64,000 nt of DNA, taken from contig OW818648.1 of assembly GCA_942492735.1 (NCBI GenBank), forward strand, positions 2,542,001 through 2,606,000, written 5' to 3'. Below, one piece after another: positions 40,923-49,366 of the stretch (position 1 is its first letter; the number at the start of each line of letters is the position of its first letter). The notes beneath the pieces were generated by a model that saw nothing but the letters and a program-made list of their open reading frames with translations, searched no databases and was not told the origin of the DNA. Made by a program: the position numbers and the translations under genes. This stretch comes from Sporobacter sp942492735 (GTDB lineage: Bacteria > Bacillota > Clostridia > Oscillospirales > Oscillospiraceae).

Positions 40923-41423
40923 ATGATGAAAACAGCAATAGTTTATGTCAGTAAAACAGGCAACACAGAGAAGGCGGCGCGCTTTATCAAGGAAGGCATA
41001 CAGAGCACAGAGGGTGTTGAAGTCAGGCTGATGAACCTGTTCTCAGAGGAGACTGTTGACGCGGAGTACCTAAAAGACTGTTCAGTTGTCATATTCGGTA
41101 CGCCGACGTATAACTCAAGTATGGCCTGGCAGCTGAAAAAATGGTTTGATACGGATCGAAGCAAACTGGCAGGTAAGCTCGGCGGGGCCTTCGCTACCGC
41201 GAATTTTATCCAGGGAGGTCTTGATCTGGCTATATCCGAAGTGTTGCACCACATGCTTGTAAAGGGTATGGTGGTATACTCGTCAGGGACGGCCAGCGGC
41301 TCACCATTCATCCATCTTGGCCCGGCTGCAATTGCAGCTGAAATCGAACAGAACAAGGTGCTGTTTACTACTTTCGGGAAAAGACTTGCGGATAAAGCAA
41401 AAGAACTATTTGAACATCAATGA
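40923..41423 (+). CDS. Flavodoxin-family protein
   Basis: About 166 residues. FMN phosphate-binding loop YVSKTGNTEKAA near the N terminus, then FGTPTYNSSMAWQLKKWFD and a C-terminal GRLA-like helix. Related to the WrbA/flavodoxin electron carriers. It probably delivers electrons to the redox enzymes of this cluster. GAGGAG lies 5-6 bases before the ATG at 40923, and it starts 30 bases after the hemerythrin gene. Confidence 0.88.
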   Translation: MMKTAIVYVSKTGNTEKAARFIKEGIQSTEGVEVRLMNLFSEETVDAEYLKDCSVVIFGTPTYNSSMAWQLKKWFDTDRSKLAGKLGGAFATANFIQGGLDLAISEVLHHMLVKGMVVYSSGTASGSPFIHLGPAAIAAEIEQNKVLFTTFGKRLADKAKELFEHQ

Positions 41424-41487
41424 TATGCCATACGAAAAGGCGACCGACTGACACAAACGAGCCGCTATGAAACAAAAGGAGAAGTAT

Positions 41488-41715
41488 ATGACAGCGTTTG
41501 AAAGCATGAACAGAACCGAGCTTCAATCCAAGCTTGAGCAACTTAAAGATCAGCTCGAGGAAGTTCTGGACGAAAGATCGTTAGTTATTGGACAGCAGAA
41601 CGGGCACGTTTCCAGCAAATACATTTCGAAGCAAGCGGTAAAGTTCGCCAGTGAAATCGATGAACTCAACGACAGCATTGTCAAGGTACAGCAGCTTCTG
41701 AGTGCATTAAATTAA
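41488..41715 (+). CDS. Small coiled-coil protein
   Basis: 75 residues from the ATG at 41488 with AAAGGAG 7 bases upstream. Two charged heptad-like helices (LQSKLEQLKDQLEEVLDERS and FASEIDELNDSIVKVQQLL) are joined by a short loop; an antiparallel hairpin is likely. No known family recognised. Its position inside the redox cluster suggests a helper role. Confidence 0.65.
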   Translation: MTAFESMNRTELQSKLEQLKDQLEEVLDERSLVIGQQNGHVSSKYISKQAVKFASEIDELNDSIVKVQQLLSALN

Positions 41716-41818
41716 GCTGCTCACTTTTATCATGCGTCGCATGGTTATGCATAAGCTCTATAAAACCTGTAATTGCGACGAAGAAGCTTTGCTCCCATGC
41801 TTTTACAAAACAGATAAT

Positions 41819-41855
41819 GACCTCCCTTGACACAGCGTTGCCGTGTAAGGAGGTC
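41819..41855. repeat. Inverted repeat upstream of the ASKHA gene
   Basis: GACCTCC-TT-ACAC pairs with GTGTAAGGAGGTC around a 9-base loop, in the 278-base gap between the coiled-coil and ASKHA genes. No T-run on either side. The rest of that gap shows no other signal apart from A/T-rich DNA (TATAGTCTATAATAGAC near 41937) that may hold a promoter. Confidence 0.4.
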
Positions 41856-41993
41856 AGTATATCGTTGATGCTCCGGCAATGACGATCGCACAACGCATAT
41901 ATTGAATGTCGATTTCTGTTGCTGCCTCGGAATATTATAGTCTATAATAGACTTAATTGTAATAGCAGACTTTTTCTGTTAAAGGATACTTAT

Positions 41994-43550
41994 ATGTTGA
42001 AATCAATATCCAGAAAGATATATATGGAATTACATCCACCGGGTGCCGGAGATATCGTTGCCGATAAGGATCGTATCCTTCGTGCCCTAAAAAACGATTT
42101 CGGTGATGTGGTCATATCGCAGGACACTTTCAGAAAGTATTACTTATCGCTGAGGGACTTTGACTGGAAACTCACCGTCACATTGATCATGAAAGGCCAC
42201 GAGTGGGAAATTGTCAGGCTTGAGCGCGGCGATACTACCGATCGTCATTATGGTTATGCTGTTGATCTTGGAAGCACGACAGTTATCATGCAGCTCGTGG
42301 ATTTGAATAGCGGTTGTATACTCGGACAGGAAAGCATGTTTAACAATCAGATTCGGTATGGTGACGAGATACTGAGCCGGATTTTCTATGTAAGAGATCA
42401 TCCGGAACGGCTTATAGAGATTCAGAAATGTACCCTTGAGAATTTCAAGTATCTCATAGATAGACTTCAGCAACAAACCGGTATAGAAGCGCAGGATTGC
42501 AATATTATGATTGTTGCCGGGAATACGACGATGATCCATTTCCTTTTGGGGCTTGATCCCTGGCATGTCTTTCATGCCCCTTATGCGCCGGCCTTCAACA
42601 GCTGCGGGTTCATTCCTTCGAATGACCTGGGGTTTAGCTTTCCTGGTCTGGTATACTGCTTTCCGTCGGTCGCCAACTACATCGGCGGCGACATTGTCAG
42701 TGGGCTGCTGGTCTCAGAACTATATCTAAAAGACGAGATATCTCTTTTTATGGATATCGGAACCAATGGCGAGATGATCTTAGGTAATAGCGAATTTCTC
42801 CTGTCGGCTGCAGGGGCTGCAGGCCCCGCTCTGGAGGGCGGTATCAGCAAGCAGGGGATGCAGGCAAAACCCGGCGCTGTTGATACGGTCCGGATCAGGG
42901 ACAACCAACTCCTCTTAACGACTATCGGGAACAGCAGGCCTGTCGGTATCTGCGGTTCCGGCATTGTAGATCTGCTTGCCGAAATGCTCCTTGATGGATG
43001 GATTGATTCTGCCGGGGCCTATGTGCCTGGCCAATCTGGTCGCATTGTACAGCGTGATGGGGCTTATGCCGTTGTCTATGCGTGGGATTATGAATCCGGT
43101 TCCGGTGAAGAGCTTATCTTTACTCAGAATGATATATTCAGCTATATGGAAACCAAGGCGGCAGCGAACACGATGGTCGCATATCTGCTTGAGTCATCCG
43201 GCTTGGAAGCCAAGGACATTCAGCGCCTGTATTTGGCCGGCGCATTCGGTACACATTTGAATATAGAATCAGCCATTACCATCGGTCTCTATCCGGATTT
43301 GCCAAGGGATCGATTTGTGATTCTGGGCAATGGCTCATTGCAGGGGGCTTCTCGGCTGCTGACGAACGCTGCTCTTTATAGTACAGCTGAGAGTATTATT
43401 GAACGTATTGATTACTTGTCCTTGGGGGAAGCAACTGATTTCTTGACAAAGATGTATGCGGCGAAGTTCCTGCCTCATACGGATCTTACACTATATCCGT
43501 CAGTAACTGAAAAGATAAGACAAAGAAGACTGGAAAAGCACAGAGCTTGA
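41994..43550 (+). CDS. ASKHA-domain protein of the corrinoid-activation (RACE, DUF4445) family, short form
   Basis: 518 residues. An N-terminal region of about 75 residues is followed by an ASKHA (actin/Hsp70-type) ATPase: GYAVDLGSTTVIMQLVDL, IVAGNTTMIHFLLGLDP, LFMDIGTNGEMILG, GICGSGIVDLLAEML and YLAGAFGTHLNI. Full-length family members begin with a 2Fe-2S ferredoxin domain and reactivate Co(II) corrinoid proteins with ATP; here no such cysteine set is present. No corrinoid protein or methyltransferase is nearby, so its partner is unclear. AAAGGA precedes the ATG at 41994. Confidence 0.85.
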   Translation: MLKSISRKIYMELHPPGAGDIVADKDRILRALKNDFGDVVISQDTFRKYYLSLRDFDWKLTVTLIMKGHEWEIVRLERGDTTDRHYGYAVDLGSTTVIMQLVDLNSGCILGQESMFNNQIRYGDEILSRIFYVRDHPERLIEIQKCTLENFKYLIDRLQQQTGIEAQDCNIMIVAGNTTMIHFLLGLDPWHVFHAPYAPAFNSCGFIPSNDLGFSFPGLVYCFPSVANYIGGDIVSGLLVSELYLKDEISLFMDIGTNGEMILGNSEFLLSAAGAAGPALEGGISKQGMQAKPGAVDTVRIRDNQLLLTTIGNSRPVGICGSGIVDLLAEMLLDGWIDSAGAYVPGQSGRIVQRDGAYAVVYAWDYESGSGEELIFTQNDIFSYMETKAAANTMVAYLLESSGLEAKDIQRLYLAGAFGTHLNIESAITIGLYPDLPRDRFVILGNGSLQGASRLLTNAALYSTAESIIERIDYLSLGEATDFLTKMYAAKFLPHTDLTLYPSVTEKIRQRRLEKHRA

Positions 43551-43626
43551 TGTTATATTTTACATGATGTTTGCCTATGGCACTGAGTACACGCTTAGTA
43601 ATCTGTCGAAAATGAGGAGGTCGGAT

Positions 43627-43791
43627 ATGAAGAAATATAGATGTGTCCCCTGCGATTATATTTATGACCCTTTACTTGGTGACCCGGAAAACCTAATCGC
43701 ACCCGGAACGGCATTTGATGATTTGCCGGACGACTGGGTTTGTCCTGAATGTTATGTTGGAAAAGAAGAATTTGTGCCTGTAGATGAATAG
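43627..43791 (+). CDS. Rubredoxin
   Basis: 54 residues. The two knuckles KYRCVPCDYIYDP and DWVCPECYVGKEEF supply the four cysteine ligands of the mononuclear iron. It is a one-electron carrier, often feeding O2- and NO-reducing enzymes. GAGGAGG lies 7 bases before the ATG at 43627. The end overlaps the region carrying the ribosome site of hcp, so the two are cotranscribed. Confidence 0.95.
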   Translation: MKKYRCVPCDYIYDPLLGDPENLIAPGTAFDDLPDDWVCPECYVGKEEFVPVDE

Positions 43792-43807
43792 AAAGGAAGA
43801 TACGACT

Positions 43808-45436
43808 GTGGGTATGTTTTGTTATCAGTGTCAGGAAACCGTAAAAGGAATAGGCTGTGAGATTCGCGGTGTGTGCGGAAAAACGGAGGAAGTCGCGAAG
43901 CTGCAGGACCTTTTAATTTACGCGCTTAAGGGGATTTCGGACATCGTTATAAAGGGTAAGCTAGACATCAGCAAGCTTGATCAGGTAAACCATCAGATGC
44001 TGAAAAGTCTCTTTATGACAATAACAAATGCGAATTTCGACGATAACGCGATAGAAAAGCAGATCAACAAGATGCTCGCGTTCAGAAATGACCTGAGGAA
44101 AGTGTATTGCGCAGGAAATCTTCACGACGCTGCCAACTTCGAGGTGAATGACAGAAAATCCATGCAGGAGAAAGCTGCGACAATCGGTGTGCTGGCAACG
44201 TTAAATGAGGACGTACGTTCCCTGCGGGAGCTCATCACTTATGGGTTGAAGGGAATGGCCGCCTATACCGAGCATGCGTTGAATCTGGGTAAAGAAAACA
44301 AGGAAATATATGCATTTATCTACGAAGCGCTGGCGTCGATCATTAACGATACGCTTTCTGCGGATGATCTCGTTGCGCTGACACTCAAAACAGGAGAATT
44401 CGGCGTCAAAGCCATGGCCTTGCTGGATGAAGCCAACACCTCCAAATACGGCAATCCAGAAATAACCGAGGTGAATATCGGGGTCAGAAAGAATCCCGCT
44501 ATTTTGATCTCAGGGCATGACCTCACAGACCTTGATCAGCTGCTTGAGCAGACCAAAGGAACCGGTGTGGACGTGTATACGCACAGCGAGATGCTTCCCG
44601 CGCATTATTATCCTGCATTTAAAAAATACGATCATTTCGTCGGGAATTATGGCAATGCATGGTGGAAGCAGGGGACAGAGTTTGAGTCTTTCCATGGCCC
44701 GATACTCTTTACGACGAACTGTATTGTCCCGCCGAAAAGCGATGAAATCAGAAACCGTATTTTCACGACAAATACTGCAGGGTACCCAGGCTGCGTACAT
44801 ATCGAACCTGATGCCGGCGGCAAGAAGAATTTCTCGGCGATAATCGAAATGGCAATGAAACTGCCCGCGCCTGAAGAAATCGAAACAGGATCAATCGTCG
44901 GTGGTTTTGCCCATAACCAGGTCTTCGCATTGGCCGATAAGGTTGTTGACGCGGTAAAATCCGGTGCGATTAAAAAGTTCTTTGTCATGGCCGGTTGCGA
45001 CGGTCGAATGAAGTCCAGGGAATACTACACGGAGTTTGCTGAGAAGCTTCCGAAGGACACTGTAATTCTGACGGCCGGATGCGCGAAGTATAGATACAAC
45101 AAATTGAAGCTCGATGATATCGGAGGCATTCCGAGAGTTCTTGATGCAGGTCAGTGCAACGACTCATATTCTCTTGCCGTTATTGCGCTTAAGCTGAAGG
45201 AAGTATTCGGGCTTGACGATATCAACAAGCTTCCAATCGCGTTTAATATCGGCTGGTACGAGCAGAAAGCTGTCATTGTTCTTCTGGCGCTTCTTTATCT
45301 TGGCGTTAAGAATATTCATCTCGGGCCGACGCTGCCGGCATTCCTGTCGCCGAATGTCACAAAGGTCTTAGTAGAAACCTTTGGTATTGCCGGTATTGGA
45401 GCAGTTGACGAAGATATTGCGCTGTTTATGGCATAA
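43808..45436 (+). CDS. hcp: Hydroxylamine reductase / hybrid-cluster protein
   Basis: About 542 residues. N-terminal cluster cysteines MFCYQCQETVKGIGCEIRGVC give the C-x2-C-x8-C-x5-C pattern of the 4Fe-4S cluster in anaerobe-type Hcp; downstream hybrid-cluster ligands lie in TTNCIVPP, GYPGCVHI, ACGxx-type AGCAKYRYN and DAGQCNDSYS. It reduces NO (and hydroxylamine in vitro) in the cytoplasm and is a hallmark of nitrosative-stress defence. GTG at 43808 is chosen because AAAGGAAG lies about 8 bases upstream; ATG at 43814 is possible. Rubredoxin directly before it is a plausible electron donor. Confidence 0.95.
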   Translation: MGMFCYQCQETVKGIGCEIRGVCGKTEEVAKLQDLLIYALKGISDIVIKGKLDISKLDQVNHQMLKSLFMTITNANFDDNAIEKQINKMLAFRNDLRKVYCAGNLHDAANFEVNDRKSMQEKAATIGVLATLNEDVRSLRELITYGLKGMAAYTEHALNLGKENKEIYAFIYEALASIINDTLSADDLVALTLKTGEFGVKAMALLDEANTSKYGNPEITEVNIGVRKNPAILISGHDLTDLDQLLEQTKGTGVDVYTHSEMLPAHYYPAFKKYDHFVGNYGNAWWKQGTEFESFHGPILFTTNCIVPPKSDEIRNRIFTTNTAGYPGCVHIEPDAGGKKNFSAIIEMAMKLPAPEEIETGSIVGGFAHNQVFALADKVVDAVKSGAIKKFFVMAGCDGRMKSREYYTEFAEKLPKDTVILTAGCAKYRYNKLKLDDIGGIPRVLDAGQCNDSYSLAVIALKLKEVFGLDDINKLPIAFNIGWYEQKAVIVLLALLYLGVKNIHLGPTLPAFLSPNVTKVLVETFGIAGIGAVDEDIALFMA

Positions 45437-45447
45437 TAAGATTAAGT

Positions 45448-45487
45448 ACCCTGCCGGCAGCATACCAATGCCGGCGGGGTTTGTTTA
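45448..45487 (+). terminator. Terminator of the hemerythrin-hcp cluster
   Basis: ACCCTGCCGGCA/TGCCGGCGGGGT stem (one G-T) followed by TTGTTTATG. Confidence 0.85.
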
Positions 45488-45534
45488 TGTATCTATCATT
45501 TGACAGATGTTATTTTCAAACATTTTTCATATGA

Positions 45535-45559
45535 CAGGGTGAACACCCTGGTATTTTTT
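45535..45559 (+). terminator. Second short terminator-like hairpin
   Basis: CAGGGTG-AA-CACCCTG followed by GTATTTTTTC, about 100 bases beyond hcp. Confidence 0.5.
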
Positions 45560-45617
45560 CGCACTTTTTGTGTCTCTCTTTAATTATGTATAAAAAATGA
45601 TGAAAACGAACGCCGTC

Positions 45618-45658
45618 GTTGTATTTACAACAGGATAATAAAGAATTTGTGGTAAGAT
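45618..45658 (+). promoter_or_regulatory. CRP/FNR-type operator and -10 box of the HPP gene
   Basis: GTTGTatttACAAC (45618-45631) centred 28.5 bases before TAAGAT (45653-45658). This is the same palindrome arms and the same spacing as at 40233. The -10 box is weak, consistent with activator dependence. Confidence 0.55.
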
Positions 45659-45724
45659 TTAGCTAGCCGCAAAAGTACTGAATTATCTGTATGTTAAATA
45701 AGGATAGAAGGATTTGATTACAGT

Positions 45725-46336
45725 ATGCACAATTTTATTCATAAATGCAGACACAAAATCAAAAGTAAAAAGGAAATTCACACAAGATACATTATACAAT
45801 CCGCAATAATATTTGTGTCTCTGTTAATTGTTGAATTTCTAGGGACTTTTCTGAATAACAACCTTTTAGTAGCACCTTTTGGCGCTTCTTGCGCTATAAT
45901 ATTCTGCTTTTCGGAGAGTCCATTTTCAAGACCTCAAAATGTTATTGGAGGTTACTTTATTTGTTCTTTGATTGGTGTTGCGACATCTCTTTCTTTCGGA
46001 AATAATCCGTGGACCGTCGCGATTGCTGTAAGTATGAGTGTTCTCATCATGCTATTATTCGGTTTAATGCATCCTCCCGCCGCTGCGGTCACAATCATTG
46101 CCGTTACCTCAGGCGCTGGGTGGATATTTATACTCTTTCCGGTTGTTACAGGGGCCATCGTTATTGTAATTGTCGCGGTATTTGATAAGATGCTTATTCA
46201 GAAACTATTTCAGAAAGAACCGATCAAAAACACTTCTTCTCAACGACCAGATAGTATACCTGCCAAGGAGTACATAATACAGCGGCTGAATGCTTTTAGT
46301 GGATTACCGGTAGAAGACGACATTGAAACAGATTAG
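45725..46336 (+). CDS. HPP-family membrane protein
   Basis: 203 residues with four to five hydrophobic segments between about 22 and 158. Family signatures: LLVAPFGASCAIIFCF, SPFSRPQNVIGGY, and LMHPPAAAVT, the His-Pro-Pro that names the family. Plant relatives transport nitrite. The C terminus is hydrophilic. Placement after hcp and under a matching operator supports a link to nitrogen-oxide metabolism. AGAAGGA lies 13 bases before the ATG, rather far. Confidence 0.88.
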   Translation: MHNFIHKCRHKIKSKKEIHTRYIIQSAIIFVSLLIVEFLGTFLNNNLLVAPFGASCAIIFCFSESPFSRPQNVIGGYFICSLIGVATSLSFGNNPWTVAIAVSMSVLIMLLFGLMHPPAAAVTIIAVTSGAGWIFILFPVVTGAIVIVIVAVFDKMLIQKLFQKEPIKNTSSQRPDSIPAKEYIIQRLNAFSGLPVEDDIETD

Positions 46337-46640
46337 TCGTTACCGAATAGAGGCAGATGCGACCCAATCATTAGAAATACTACATTTCCAATAACAATAT
46401 TGACTGGTCCATATTCCGGCAGGCACAGGAAATAGTCCATAATAATGCTGACTTTCAAAAGATAAATACGTCTCGTCGCTGAGAAATTGTAGAGCTAAAT
46501 GCTGTATGATTCATTAAATTATTATAGCATTCGTCGGTTTTAAAGGTCATAACATGTGCAACTGTTATGAATCATTGACGATCTATTTTCAAAAAACAAT
46601 ATGCGCTTTCTTTCAATATAGTATAATGCAGGTGAATTGT

Positions 46641-47813
46641 ATGAATGGCAATTACATCATGGAACTCAGAAAATTTGTCTCTCCTGAAATCGTTTACGGC
46701 ACCGACGCACGACTGATGATCGGTCAGTATATTAGCAATTTCGAGTCCGAACATCCGATGATCGTGACGGACAGGGGCGTTTCAAGTCAATTGTGGTTTA
46801 GTAATATCATTAGCAAAATAGATGAACGTGTTAAAAATTATACGATTTTTGACCGCACGACACCTAACCCGAAAGATTTTGAGGCGATGGACGGGGCAGA
46901 GGAGTTTCTTAAGAACAGATGTGATTTACTGATCGCAGTCGGCGGAGGGTCCCCAATGGATTGCGCAAAGTGTATCTCCATTGTCTCAACGAACGGGGGA
47001 CACATACTCGATTACGAGGGCGTTGACCAGGTCGGTGAACCAGGTCCACCGTTAATATGTATTCCAAGTACGGCTGGAACATCAGCTGATGTATCACAAT
47101 TTGCCATCATACGGGATTCAACACTCTTAGTAAAAAAGGCTGTTATCAGTAAAAGGGTCGTGCCCGATCTCGCACTGATTGATCCCGTACCGTTGTTAAC
47201 GGTTGATACATATCTTGCTGCGTGTACAGGCATGGATGCTTTGACGCATGCGATCGAAGCATATGTTTCGAACGCACATTCGGATCTTACGGATGTCCGG
47301 GCGATAGAAGCAATCAGGTTGCTCGGTAGCAACATTTTAAATATCCTTTCAACTGAAAATACTGTGGAAAATATCTACCCACTCATGCTCGGTTCCCTCC
47401 AGGCTGGTTTAGCATTTTCAAATGCAAGTCTTGGCGCCGTACACGCAATGGCGCACAGCCTGGGTGGATTATTGGATTTGGCGCATGGTGAGTGCAATAG
47501 CATTCTTCTAGGCCATATTATCGAAGAAAACTTTGATGCGGCCGCTGGAAGGTATACAGACGTTGCGGCGGCACTGGGGATCGATGTTCACCACCGCAAT
47601 AGCGCCGTCGTTAAGAACCACCTACTCGCCTGGATCAACGAGACACGCCAGAAGCTCGGAATTAAAGATAAAATAGTGATTGAAAACTACAGCATGTATG
47701 ATACTGCGCTTATCAACAACGCGCTGAAAGATCCCTGTATGATTACCAATCCGAAAGAACTCTCAGCCAGGGAGGTTCGTAAAGTATATGAAAAAATCAT
47801 CATTGCTAGATAA
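46641..47813 (+). CDS. Iron-containing alcohol dehydrogenase
   Basis: 390 residues from the ATG at 46641 (AGGTGA 6 bases upstream). NAD-binding AVGGGSPMDCAK, PSTAGTSADVS, and the metal-binding block GMDALTHAIEAY with AMAHSLGG and DLAHGECNS, giving the Asp-His-His-His iron site of group III alcohol dehydrogenases. It probably interconverts an aldehyde and alcohol with NAD(P)H. Its end overlaps the next gene by 26 bases, so the two are coupled. The 304 bases before it show no clear feature beyond A/T-rich DNA with a TATAAT at 46622. Confidence 0.92.
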   Translation: MNGNYIMELRKFVSPEIVYGTDARLMIGQYISNFESEHPMIVTDRGVSSQLWFSNIISKIDERVKNYTIFDRTTPNPKDFEAMDGAEEFLKNRCDLLIAVGGGSPMDCAKCISIVSTNGGHILDYEGVDQVGEPGPPLICIPSTAGTSADVSQFAIIRDSTLLVKKAVISKRVVPDLALIDPVPLLTVDTYLAACTGMDALTHAIEAYVSNAHSDLTDVRAIEAIRLLGSNILNILSTENTVENIYPLMLGSLQAGLAFSNASLGAVHAMAHSLGGLLDLAHGECNSILLGHIIEENFDAAAGRYTDVAAALGIDVHHRNSAVVKNHLLAWINETRQKLGIKDKIVIENYSMYDTALINNALKDPCMITNPKELSAREVRKVYEKIIIAR

Positions 47814-49290
47814 CGATAAATCCTTAACAAGGGAGTCAATAATCGGTCTGGGCGAATCCTCATTTCGAAAAAACTATTTTCCTGCACTCCAGAAAAAAAT
47901 AGCAGACCTTGAGGTCCTCAACAGTAAATATAGGACCTTGATCGAAACCATCCCAGATATACTGCTGATTGGCAATGGGGAGGAACTGTCTTTATTTTCA
48001 CCAACAACCGGCGAAACAGCGAATCTCGTGCGGGAAATGCTCAATACCCAGGAAATTTCAAATTTCCTTAAAGCCTCCGTTGAAGAATCCCGAAAGGAAA
48101 AACATCTTATAACGAGGAACTTCAGTTTCAATTCCGAAACAAAATCGGTTTATTTTGAAGCAAAAGCCAATTTTTCAGATACGACCGAAGCTCTGATCAT
48201 CATCAGAGATATCACTTCCGAGATTTTGTCACAAGATCAGCTGCGAGAAATGGCCTTGCAGGATGGCTTGACAAAACTATATAACAGAAGGTATTTTGAA
48301 GAATACCAATTTGGTTATAGCGGCAAACAATGCGAAAATCTTTCGGTCATACTGATGGATATTGATGGTCTAAAAATTATTAACGATACGCTTGGGCATC
48401 TGTCCGGCGATCAGATGCTCATATCCTTCTCTGAAATTCTTAAAAAAACATTTACAAAATCAGACTGCATTGCTAGAGTTGGCGGAGACGAGTTCGGGGT
48501 GTTTTTAGTTGGAATAGATCAGGATGATATAGAATTGTTGCTGAAAAAAATGAATTCAATTATCAAAAAAAATAACCAAGAGCTACTACCAATCAGCCTG
48601 AGTGTTTCCTTCGGCTATTCATATATGCGCAGCGGTGTGCCAGATCTATCTCTAATGTACAGAGAAGCAGATAATAAAATGTATCAGAACAAGCTCCTCA
48701 AAGAAGCCAGTAACAAAAGCAGCATCGTAAAGACACTGATGAAAACACTTGAGGTTAAAGACTTTATTACTGAAGGCCACGCACAGCGTATGAGTGAGAT
48801 GGCTGAGCGTATGGGCAGATCGCTTTCACTGCCGCAAGACCAGCTGGATAGGATCGAGCTTCTGACTAAATTCCATGATATCGGAAAAGTGGGGATTCCG
48901 GACAGTATTCTGAAAAAGCCGGGGAAGCTTAACGAAAGTGAATGGGAAATAATGAAGTCCCACAGCAGTATAGGAAAAAGGATTGCGGAAGTATCTCAAG
49001 AATTAAAGAATATTGCCTCCCTCATCCTGCTGCACCATGAGCAGTGGGATGGTTCGGGCTATCCCCTCGGCTTGACGGCACATAACATCCCCATTGAATG
49101 TCGGATTTTGAGTATCGTGGATGCGTTTGATGCTATGACAAATGACAGGCCGTACCGGCAAGCCCTGTCAATGTCCGAAGCCATCAACGAGATCGAAAAC
49201 TGTTCGGGGACGCAGTTCGATGAGCAGCTCGTGCGAACCTTTATGGGTATTATTGCAGCCGCGCCGGTCGACAGGTTCAGTACCATTTAA
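47788..49290 (+). CDS. GGDEF and HD-GYP bifunctional c-di-GMP protein
   Basis: 500 residues, soluble. A PAS-like sensor (about 35-150), a GGDEF domain (LQDGLTKLYNRRYFEEY, RVGGDEFGVFLVG with an intact active site), then an HD-GYP domain (FHDIGKVGIPDSIL, HHEQWDGSGYPLGL). One protein can therefore both make and degrade cyclic-di-GMP. It overlaps the alcohol dehydrogenase gene and is followed by a second cyclase, which suggests a local signalling unit. AGGGAGG lies about 12 bases before the ATG. Confidence 0.93.
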   Translation: MKKSSLLDNDKSLTRESIIGLGESSFRKNYFPALQKKIADLEVLNSKYRTLIETIPDILLIGNGEELSLFSPTTGETANLVREMLNTQEISNFLKASVEESRKEKHLITRNFSFNSETKSVYFEAKANFSDTTEALIIIRDITSEILSQDQLREMALQDGLTKLYNRRYFEEYQFGYSGKQCENLSVILMDIDGLKIINDTLGHLSGDQMLISFSEILKKTFTKSDCIARVGGDEFGVFLVGIDQDDIELLLKKMNSIIKKNNQELLPISLSVSFGYSYMRSGVPDLSLMYREADNKMYQNKLLKEASNKSSIVKTLMKTLEVKDFITEGHAQRMSEMAERMGRSLSLPQDQLDRIELLTKFHDIGKVGIPDSILKKPGKLNESEWEIMKSHSSIGKRIAEVSQELKNIASLILLHHEQWDGSGYPLGLTAHNIPIECRILSIVDAFDAMTNDRPYRQALSMSEAINEIENCSGTQFDEQLVRTFMGIIAAAPVDRFSTI

Positions 49291-49366
49291 GCAGATGATA
49301 CATCAATATATTATCTATATTGAATTGTATCATTTAGTAACACTATTTGAAATCTTGGAGGCACAG

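Noticed and set aside
41681..41893. Minus-strand 70-codon frame after the coiled-coil gene
   Set aside because: It overlaps the end of the coiled-coil gene and contains the 41819-41855 inverted repeat; no ribosome site or known motif.
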